From assembly GCA_031424495.1 (NCBI GenBank), contig JANPHP010000016.1:1-13464 (forward strand): a stretch of 13,464 bases of DNA, written 5' to 3'. Both the position numbers and the translations under genes were made by a program. Positions 8,498 through 13,464 of this stretch are shown one piece after another. How positions within the stretch are numbered: the stretch's first letter is position 1; the number at the start of each line of letters is the position of its first letter. Below the pieces are notes generated by a model. The model was not told the origin of the DNA, made no database searches, and worked only from the letters and a program-made list of their open reading frames with translations. This DNA comes from JADKCL01 sp031424495. Lineage in GTDB: Bacteria; Bacteroidota; Bacteroidia; J057; JADKCL01.

Positions 8498-9259
8498 CTA
8501 CCCGAAAACTACTATTTCCAAACTCCCCGCTTCATATTCCACATCACTCAAAAACAAACCATCTGCAAGCTCGGTCATGCCGGCTAGGGTGCGGTCTTTG
8601 CTTTCGATGATTTGGCGCAGGCCGGGCTCGTCGAGCACACCTTTGCCCACATTGATGAGGGTGCCGATCATGGTGCGGACCATGCTGCGGAGGAAACGGT
8701 TGGCGCGCACATGGTAGACTAGCATGTCGCCTTCCCACTCAAAATAGCTCTGCTTGATGTCGCAGATGTAGGTTTTGTTGTTGCTGTTGGTTTTGCAGAA
8801 GCTTTCGTAGCTGTCGTATTCTAGGAATATTTTGGCGGCGCTGTACATGGCTTCCAAGTCCAAATCCTCCTTGACCCAGCGCGCAAATCCATAGCGTATG
8901 GGGTCTTTTTTGAAGGTGAGCTGGTAGCGGTAGGCCCTTGCACGGCCGCTGAAGCGCGCATGGAAATTGGGCGGGATGGCTTTGTAGGCTTGCATGATCG
9001 CAATATCGCGGGGCAACAATGCATTCACCGCAAACATAAAATGTTTGGGCAATTCGCCTTCAAAGTCAAAATGGGCGGGCAGTTTGAGGGCATGCACGCC
9101 CGAATCTGTGCGGCCCGCGCCATAGGTGGAGATGGGCTCGCGCAATACGCGGCTCAGCGCGGCATCCAATTCGCCTTGCACGGTGGTGCAATTGGGTTGG
9201 ATCTGCCAACCGGCATAGACGGTGCCCTTAAAACTTACATCGACGACGTAACGTGGCAT
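8498..9259 (-). CDS. truA: tRNA pseudouridine(38-40) synthase TruA
   Basis: A 253-residue protein matching TruA over its full length. TruA converts uridines 38-40 in the anticodon stem-loop of many tRNAs to pseudouridine, in the cytoplasm. The catalytic Asp is D52 in GAGRTDSGVHA. Other family hallmarks are the N-terminal YAGWQIQPN stretch (15-23), FHARFSGRARAYRY in the middle, NRFLRSMVRTMIGTL before the C-terminus, and a final ADGLFLSDVEY. Length is normal for the family. The start is the ATG at 9257-9259, where the family's N-terminal strand begins. It is transcribed away from the thiolase gene's 3' end with a 153-base repeat-bearing gap, so joint transcription with it is uncertain. Confidence 0.96.
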   Translation of the reverse strand: MPRYVVDVSFKGTVYAGWQIQPNCTTVQGELDAALSRVLREPISTYGAGRTDSGVHALKLPAHFDFEGELPKHFMFAVNALLPRDIAIMQAYKAIPPNFHARFSGRARAYRYQLTFKKDPIRYGFARWVKEDLDLEAMYSAAKIFLEYDSYESFCKTNSNNKTYICDIKQSYFEWEGDMLVYHVRANRFLRSMVRTMIGTLINVGKGVLDEPGLRQIIESKDRTLAGMTELADGLFLSDVEYEAGSLEIVVFG

Positions 9260-9261
9260 AA

Positions 9262-9341
9262 ATCAGTGTGAGAGCATAGATCAGTGTGAGAGCGGAGTGT
9301 GAGAGCGGAGATCAGTGTGAGAGCGGGGTGTGAGAGCGGAG
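9262..9341. repeat. tandem repeat based on a 13-base GTGTGAGAGCGGR unit
   Basis: This lies just upstream of truA. Two adjacent 31-base copies (9280-9310 and 9311-9341) differ at one position, and a partial 18-base copy (9262-9279) precedes them. Each full copy contains two GTGTGAGAGCGGR units, giving five in total with the partial copy. The array covers most of the likely truA leader, so its copy number could affect truA expression. It is unrelated in sequence to the GTTCAGA arrays. Confidence 0.9.
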
Positions 9342-9348
9342 AGCTATT

Positions 9349-9390
9349 GCGCAAAGGTCTAGCATAATATTTCTTTACGGTCCTTTGCGC
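9349..9390. repeat. 9-bp inverted repeat between thiolase and truA
   Basis: GCGCAAAGG at 9349-9357 pairs perfectly with CCTTTGCGC at 9382-9390 across a 24-base AT-rich loop. On the plus strand the right arm is followed by CTTCGCGG and a run of six T's (9399-9404), but the nearby genes run on the minus strand, where no T-run follows. It may mark the 3' end of thiolase transcripts or be a mobile palindrome. Confidence 0.55.
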
Positions 9391-9412
9391 CTTCGCGGTT
9401 TTTTATTGGGAA

Positions 9413-10612
9413 TCAGCAGATTTCCACGATCATGGATGCGCCTTGGCCCACGCCGATACACATGCTGGCGAGTCCGTAGCGGGTGCCGCGCTTGCGCATC
9501 TCATGCAGGAGGGTGGTCACGATGCGGGCGCCCGAGCAGCCGAGCGGGTGGCCGAGGGCGATGGCGCCGCCATTTACATTCACGATGCTGGGGTCGATGC
9601 CGAGCTCGCGGATGCAAGGAATGCTCTGAGCGGCAAAGGCTTCGTTGAGTTCGACGAGGCCGATGTCTTGCATTTTGAGGCCGGCGCGTTGCAGCGCTTT
9701 TTGGGTGGCGGGCACGGGGCCTATGCCCATGATGCGGGGCTCGACGCCTGCGACGGCGTTGGAGACGACGCGGGCGATGGGGGTGAGGCCATACAATTTC
9801 AGGGCGTCCTCGTCGCAGAGTAGGAGGGCGGCTGCGCCGTCGTTGATGCCGGAGCTGTTGCCTGCGGTGACGCTGCCGTCGGCTTTGAAGGCGGGCTTCA
9901 GTTTGCCGAGGCCCTCAAGGGTCGTGTCGATACGGGGATGCTCGTCGGCGCTGAAGGCGATCGGGTCGCCTTTGCGCTGTGGCAGCATGACGGGCACGAT
10001 TTCGTCGGCAAATCGGCCGGCCTCGTGGGCGGCCTTGTATTTCATCTGGGTGTCGTAGGCAAATTGGTCTTGCTCCTCGCGGCTGATTTTGTATTGCTCG
10101 GCGAGGTTCTCGGCTGTTTCACCCATGGTATAGGGGTGATACAGTTTGCTGAGGGCCGGGTTGGTGAATCGCCATCCGAAGGTGGTGTCGACCATTTCGG
10201 GGAGGCGGCCAAAGGCGGTGTCGCTTTTGGCCTGTACGAAGGGAGCGCGGGTCATGGATTCTTCGCCGCCGGCGATGTAGACGCTGCCCTCGCCGAGGCG
10301 TATGCCACGGCTGGCGTCGATGAGTGCCTGCAATCCGCTGGCGCAGAGGCGGTTTACGGTGACGCCTGCGACGGTGGTGGGTAGGCCGGCGAGCAGCGCG
10401 GCCATGCGGGCTACGTTGCGGTTGTCTTCGCCGGCTTGGTTGGCGGCACCCGCGACGACCTCCTCGATGGCGTTGAGGTCGAGGCTGGGATTGCGCGCAA
10501 TCAGGGCCTTGAGCACGATGGCAAGCATGTCATCGGGGCGAATGCTGCTGAGGCTGCCACCGTAGCGGCCAATAGGGGTGCGAACTGCGTCGACGATGTA
10601 GGCGGTTTTCAT
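9413..10612 (-). CDS. pcaF: acetyl-CoA C-acyltransferase, 3-oxoadipyl-CoA thiolase type
   Basis: A 399-residue thiolase. The catalytic set is complete: nucleophile C90 in NRLCASG, NEAF at 323-326, H355 in GGAIALGHPLG, and the second catalytic C385 in MCIGVGQG. The segments GRYGGSLSSIRPDD, NQAGEDNRNVARM, GGEESMTRAPFV, DTTFGWRF and GVEPRIMGIGPVPAT follow the PcaF/PaaJ subgroup closely. Enzymes of that subgroup split 3-oxoadipyl-CoA into succinyl-CoA and acetyl-CoA at the end of aromatic or phenylacetate breakdown. No other catabolic gene of those pathways is in the window, so a general role in beta-oxidation or ketothiolase metabolism remains possible, and the symbol is a subgroup call rather than proof of substrate. 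The start is the ATG at 10610-10612, where MKTAYIVDAVRTPIGRYGG begins as in relatives. No signal peptide; cytoplasmic. Confidence 0.9.
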   Translation of the reverse strand: MKTAYIVDAVRTPIGRYGGSLSSIRPDDMLAIVLKALIARNPSLDLNAIEEVVAGAANQAGEDNRNVARMAALLAGLPTTVAGVTVNRLCASGLQALIDASRGIRLGEGSVYIAGGEESMTRAPFVQAKSDTAFGRLPEMVDTTFGWRFTNPALSKLYHPYTMGETAENLAEQYKISREEQDQFAYDTQMKYKAAHEAGRFADEIVPVMLPQRKGDPIAFSADEHPRIDTTLEGLGKLKPAFKADGSVTAGNSSGINDGAAALLLCDEDALKLYGLTPIARVVSNAVAGVEPRIMGIGPVPATQKALQRAGLKMQDIGLVELNEAFAAQSIPCIRELGIDPSIVNVNGGAIALGHPLGCSGARIVTTLLHEMRKRGTRYGLASMCIGVGQGASMIVEIC

Positions 10613-10675
10613 GGTGTAAAGTTAAATTGAGAAATGGGAAATTTGTGGAGGTGGGGTGAGAATTGTTGGTTTCAG

Positions 10676-10766
10676 GTAGCAGGTGGTAGGTAGTAGGTAG
10701 TAGGTAGTAGGTGTTGGAGTTCAGAGTTCAAAGTTCAGAGTAGCGAGTTCAGGGTTCAGAGGATTG
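10676..10766. repeat. second heptamer array, GTAGTAG units passing into AGTTCAG units
   Basis: Thirteen consecutive 7-base units run without loss of register: GTAGCAG, GTGGTAG, three GTAGTAG, GTGTTGG, AGTTCAG, AGTTCAA, AGTTCAG, AGTAGCG, AGTTCAG, GGTTCAG and AGGATTG. The second half is the same GTTCAGA heptamer, circularly shifted, that makes up the array at 8057-8167. It lies upstream of the minus-strand thiolase start, within its likely promoter or leader region. Confidence 0.88.
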
Positions 10767-11099
10767 AGTGGTTTTTGGGCTAGTATCGGTTTAAGAAGCC
10801 GTTTGCCAACCCTATCACTTGCATTTGGCTAGGGTTGGCAAACGGCTTCGCTGCGGCGCGATAGGTGCCTGGCGGGCAGGGCCGATTGAGGCACTGGCCT
10901 GTTGTCGGGGATCGGGACGAGCCATGACAACAGGCGATACCCCGCAAGGGACCGACCCCGCGCTGCGCAAGCGATAAGCGGGGGATCGCCCAAATCAATG
11001 CTGGAATTTTGGGAATAATGGATTGCTGATTAGGGGGTTAGGCAAATGGATTCCCATCAAAACTGAAACCACGTTTCACTGGCCTGCGCCTTCGAATTT
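10767..11099. repeat. non-coding block of long hairpins (REP/MITE-like or structured RNA)
   Basis: This gap has no supported gene. A perfect 19-bp inverted repeat, 10795-10813 with 10831-10849 (first bases GAAGCCGTTTG), extends by one more pair to 20 bp with a 15-base loop. A second perfect 10-bp inverted repeat pairs GCCTGTTGTC (10897-10906) with GACAACAGGC (10926-10935). A third pairs 10933-10945 with 10978-10990 at 12 of 13 positions. The last two share bases 10933-10935, so they could be alternative folds. The stretch 11000-11059 shows nothing recognisable. Confidence 0.75.
11058..11078 (-). terminator. weak candidate terminator of the lipoprotein operon
   Basis: On the minus strand TGAAAC (11078-11073) and GTTTCA (11069-11064) form a 6-bp hairpin with a GTG loop, followed after one G by TTTTG. 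It begins 22 bases after the stop of the last lipoprotein gene. The stem is AT-rich and the T-run has only four T's, so it would be a poor terminator. Confidence 0.35.
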
Positions 11100-11756
11100 T
11101 TAGTATGAGGACCTCCGCTCGACACCAGAAATGGTCCAGTCTACTTTCCAGCGGTGATCTTCCTTCACCAAATAGATCCACTTGTGCCCGTTTCCGTCGC
11201 GGTAGTGGTCCTCGGCGCGACCGTCGGGGAGCAGCTTGGGATCTAAATTGAATCCGACAAGGTGGCCAGATTCAAATGCCTGGTCGGGTTGCAGATGGTC
11301 CAGGATGCTTTGGGAATTGCGGGTGGCAAATTTTTTGGCTAGCTCGACTTCGCCAACTGACAAATAATACAAAAAGGACTCGCCAACTTCCTTGGGATCG
11401 CCCTCGATGTCTGTTTTGCTGAATGCGACGCGCCATTGCTGATCCTCTTTGATGAGCAGCAAGGTTTTGGGGCGGCCATTTTCCAGGTAGGTGACGCTTG
11501 CTTGGTCGCCCGTAATTTCTTCCTTATCCACTTCAATCTCGATCTCCTCAAGGGTTTGGGCCTCGGGATTTTGGATGAGCATGTCGAGCGCAGCTTGCGA
11601 ATCCTTGGAGGCATACTGTTTGGCTGCTGCATAGTCGCCGACGGCCATGGCTGATAGGAATTTCTCGGCAATCGATGCCGGATTGTCGGAGCTGCAAGCC
11701 CAGAGGATGCAGATAGCGGCGAGCGCCAAGGCGGAAAAGGTGAGGGTGCGTCGCAT
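11100..11756 (-). CDS. lipoprotein with two DUF4878/NTF2-like domains (third paralogue)
   Basis: A 218-residue predicted lipoprotein. Residues 1-20 are a signal peptide ending in the lipobox LWAC, with C21 as the lipidated residue, so it sits in a membrane facing the periplasm or cell surface. Two similar domains follow. The first, about 25-112, has GDYAAAKQYASKDSQAALD; the second, about 121-206, has GEVELAKKFATRNSQSILD. Each ends in a strand of the LIKEDQQWRVAF or LVKEDHRWKVDW type. This is the DUF4878-like, NTF2-fold pattern of bacterial lipoproteins; ligand and function are unknown. I chose the ATG at 11754-11756 because the signal peptide begins there. The longer reading from 11852 would add 32 unrelated residues that overlap the upstream gene. 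It lies 31 bases after that gene, so it is probably co-transcribed. Confidence 0.9.
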   Translation of the reverse strand: MRRTLTFSALALAAICILWACSSDNPASIAEKFLSAMAVGDYAAAKQYASKDSQAALDMLIQNPEAQTLEEIEIEVDKEEITGDQASVTYLENGRPKTLLLIKEDQQWRVAFSKTDIEGDPKEVGESFLYYLSVGEVELAKKFATRNSQSILDHLQPDQAFESGHLVGFNLDPKLLPDGRAEDHYRDGNGHKWIYLVKEDHRWKVDWTISGVERRSSY

Positions 11757-11787
11757 GGGGATGATGGATGGGTTGGTATGGCCTACG

Positions 11788-12492
11788 TTATTCTTCGTCC
11801 TCGTAATAGGTAGCTTGTTCAGGGTCATTTCCCATGTTCCGCTGTACTTCATTATTGTTGCCGCCTTTGGTCCATGCAGCTTTCCATTCGCCTGCTTCTT
11901 TGACGAGGTCTAGCGTTTTGGGGGCTCCATTTTCTGTGTAGCTGAGGGTCGCTTGGTCGCCGCGCAGGTCGATGGAGCCGATTTTGATCTTGTCAGGATT
12001 GCCACGCTTGGCCTCGGTGCTGTAGGCCATCATGTCCAAGGAGGTCTGTGCATCTTTGGTGGCATAGGTTTTTGCCAATTCAATATCGCCTTTTGCAAAT
12101 GCAAGCAAGAAAGATTCGCCTACTTGTTTTGCACGGTTCACAAAGTCTGATTCGCTGAAGATCGCCTTCCATTTGCCGTCTTCCTTGGTCAATTGTAGCA
12201 CTTTGTCATCCGCATTTTGTTTGTAGGCCACCATGGCTTTGTTTTCAGACAGGGTCTCGTCACCAATTTGCATCTTGATCGCTTCCTCGATTTTGGATGC
12301 GGGGTCCTTTGCGTAGGTGTCGAGGGCGGATTGCGAATCCTTGGTGACATACTGCTTGGCCGCCTCATAGTCGCCCACCGACATGGCTGTGAGGTATTTC
12401 TCGGCGATTTGTTTGGGCGTTTCGGAGCTGCAAGCCCAGAGGATGCAGACGGCGGCGAGTGCCAAGACGGAAAAGGTGAGGGTGCGTTTCAT
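11788..12492 (-). CDS. lipoprotein with two DUF4878/NTF2-like domains (second paralogue)
   Basis: A 234-residue predicted lipoprotein, the closest relative of the gene that follows it. The signal peptide (1-20) ends in the lipobox LWAC with C21. Domain one, about 25-113, carries GDYEAAKQYVTKDSQSALD and ends LTKEDGKWKAIF. Domain two, about 121-207, carries GDIELAKTYATKDAQTSLD and ends LVKEAGEWKAAW. A hydrophilic acidic tail, residues 209-234, ends YYEDEE and is absent from its neighbours. The start is the ATG at 12490-12492, directly before the signal peptide; extending to 12561 would add residues with no signal-peptide character and overlap the previous gene. The gap to the previous gene is 65 bases and to the next 31 bases, consistent with one operon. 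Function unknown. Confidence 0.9.
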   Translation of the reverse strand: MKRTLTFSVLALAAVCILWACSSETPKQIAEKYLTAMSVGDYEAAKQYVTKDSQSALDTYAKDPASKIEEAIKMQIGDETLSENKAMVAYKQNADDKVLQLTKEDGKWKAIFSESDFVNRAKQVGESFLLAFAKGDIELAKTYATKDAQTSLDMMAYSTEAKRGNPDKIKIGSIDLRGDQATLSYTENGAPKTLDLVKEAGEWKAAWTKGGNNNEVQRNMGNDPEQATYYEDEE

Positions 12493-12557
12493 AGGGGAAG
12501 GCATGCTGGATGGAAAATTAGAATTTGCAATCGATGGCGGACACTCGGACTGACGGA

Positions 12558-13292
12558 TCAAAGTACGCCATCGAGCCCGTGTTGCAGGTCCTCAAAGATG
12601 TCTTCGGTGCTGCGTTTGAACTCCACCTGCCAGGTATTGCCGGTTTTGACGAGCTCGAGCCAACGCTCTTTTTCATTGCGCCTGTAGTGGAGGGTGGCGT
12701 TGTTGCCGTTTTCCTTGACATCTAACAATTCGAGTTTGTCGGGGGTGCTGCGCTTGTACGCATAGTCGATCATGTCGAGGTCCATTTGGGAATGGTGGGT
12801 GGCATAACCCTTGGCGACGCCGACTTCGCCGGTGTAGAGCGCCTCCAAAAACTGCTTGCCGACGAGGCCGGGACCCTGGGCGAATGCTCCCTCGGGCGCA
12901 TTGCTGCCACCTGTTGCGGCGGCGGCCGCAGCAAAGATGACTTTCCATGCACCTAATTCTTGCACGAGGCTCATGGTATGGGCGGTTTCACCTGCGGTGT
13001 ATTCGACGACGGCGCGATCACCCGAGATGCGTTCCTTGCCGATGGTGTATTCCACGATTGCGTCGGCGACCGGCAGCTCTTGGTCGGCGAGTGCCTGCAG
13101 GGCGGTTTGTGAGGCTGCGGATGCATATTGCTGGGCTCCTTTGTAGTCGCCGACTTGTACTGCATCGAGGAAGTGGCCGGTGACAGCGCTTGGGGAGCCG
13201 CCGGAACAGGCCGTGAGGCTGAAAAGGAGGGGGATAAAGGCGGCAAAAACGAGGAAAATTCTATTCTTGTTTTGAAATTGTATGACTTGCAT
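12558..13292 (-). CDS. lipoprotein with two DUF4878/NTF2-like domains (first paralogue)
   Basis: A 244-residue predicted lipoprotein and the first gene of the tandem set. The signal peptide has a hydrophobic core at about 12-25 and a lipobox LTAC with C29. Domain one, about 34-121, carries GDYKGAQQYASAASQTALQ and ends VQELGAWKVIF. An Ala/Gly-rich linker with six alanines in a row (121-126) and a Pro/Gly stretch to about 142 separates it from domain two. Domain two, about 142-226, carries GEVGVAKGYATHHSQMDLD and ends LVKTGNTWQVEF. It is more divergent from the other two than they are from each other, including its signal peptide. The start ATG at 13290-13292 is the only one placing the signal peptide at the N-terminus. 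Function unknown. Confidence 0.9.
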   Translation of the reverse strand: MQVIQFQNKNRIFLVFAAFIPLLFSLTACSGGSPSAVTGHFLDAVQVGDYKGAQQYASAASQTALQALADQELPVADAIVEYTIGKERISGDRAVVEYTAGETAHTMSLVQELGAWKVIFAAAAAATGGSNAPEGAFAQGPGLVGKQFLEALYTGEVGVAKGYATHHSQMDLDMIDYAYKRSTPDKLELLDVKENGNNATLHYRRNEKERWLELVKTGNTWQVEFKRSTEDIFEDLQHGLDGVL

Positions 13293-13395
13293 ATCAGTTG
13301 TATGAGTTGGGGTGATCGGTGAAATGGTAGGCTAATTTGGGGAATTCTTGGGAGGAATGCAAAGGGGGGATTTTGGGGTGGGGATTGCAAATCAA
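13293..13395 (-). other. upstream region of the lipoprotein operon
   Basis: This short gap should hold the promoter of the three-lipoprotein operon. I searched the minus strand for TTTG followed by TAnnTTTG and found no good match. No Shine-Dalgarno sequence, operator-like palindrome or riboswitch is evident. Confidence 0.4.
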
Positions 13396-13397
13396 TC

Positions 13398-13425
13398 AAA
13401 AAAACGCCATTTCCGCAGGAATGGC
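13398..13425 (-). terminator. rho-independent terminator of a minus-strand gene beyond the right edge
   Basis: On the minus strand GCCATTCC pairs with GGAAATGGC (one bulged base) around a TGC loop (13425-13406), followed by one G and seven T's (13404-13398). It is oriented to end transcription entering from the right, which implies a minus-strand gene just outside the window and separates it from the lipoprotein operon. Confidence 0.8.
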
Positions 13426-13444
13426 ATATTCGGTCCGGGAGTAG

Positions 13445-13464
13445 CTGCAGGGCATGCCCTGCAG
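13445..13464. repeat. perfect 20-bp palindrome at the window edge
   Basis: The last 20 bases read identically on both strands: CTGCAGGGCA followed by its exact reverse complement. It abuts the window end, so it may be part of a longer palindromic unit. With no loop it would form a cruciform poorly, and it could be a protein-binding site or half of a REP-like element. Confidence 0.6.

Noticed and set aside
9262..9341. CRISPR array or iteron-type origin
   Set aside because: Only two 31-base copies without unique spacers, and no replication initiator gene is present.
10780..10998. 72-residue minus-strand open frame in the hairpin block
   Set aside because: Its codons are made almost entirely of the inverted repeats, and there is no signal or domain; more likely the shadow of a palindromic element than a gene.
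11757..11852. Extended start for the third lipoprotein
   Set aside because: It would place 32 polar residues before a clear signal peptide and overlap the upstream gene's 3' end.
12493..12561. Extended start for the second lipoprotein
   Set aside because: It would precede the signal peptide with unrelated residues and overlap the first paralogue's stop.

Overview
The window looks like a chromosomal segment from a member of the Bacteroidota. The strongest evidence is a 1691-residue exported protein ending in a type IX secretion (T9SS, Por secretion) sorting domain, which is essentially restricted to that phylum. Three lipoproteins of the DUF4878/NTF2-like type and the lack of clear Shine-Dalgarno sequences fit the same phylum. 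Composition is fairly GC-rich for Bacteroidota. An environmental lineage such as Saprospiria is a plausible guess, but nothing here proves it.

Layout. (1) 218-2678, plus strand: a two-gene unit with a 4-base gap. It encodes a VioB-type ferritin-like (predicted di-iron) protein and an unrecognised 346-residue partner, and is closed by a rho-independent terminator at 2731-2769. (2) 2973-8048, plus strand: the large Cys-rich T9SS cargo built of DUF11-like beta-sandwich repeats. (3) 8049-8497: a non-coding stretch with a 16-unit heptamer repeat followed by nested inverted repeats. (4) 8498-9259, minus strand: truA (tRNA pseudouridine synthase A). (5) 9413-10612, minus strand: a thiolase closely resembling 3-oxoadipyl-CoA thiolase (PcaF/PaaJ). 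A 31-base tandem duplication lies between truA and the thiolase. (6) 10613-11099: non-coding, with a second heptamer array and a block of long perfect hairpins. (7) 11100-13292, minus strand: three tandem paralogous lipoproteins, each carrying two copies of the same domain, probably one operon. (8) 13293-13464: their upstream region, a terminator for a minus-strand gene lying beyond the window, and a perfect 20-bp palindrome at the very end.

How the parts relate. The ferritin-like pair is probably co-transcribed and may form an oxidative enzyme plus partner. The T9SS protein stands alone as a surface or secreted protein. TruA and the thiolase are housekeeping or metabolic genes. The three lipoproteins are one expanded family. 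The intergenic spaces are unusually rich in short tandem repeats and palindromes, with a different repeat class in each of three successive gaps. I found no CRISPR array, transposase, tRNA, rRNA or phage gene. The most promising undescribed items are the ferritin-like/unknown pair, the six-copy lipoprotein domain family, and the structured element at 10794-10990.
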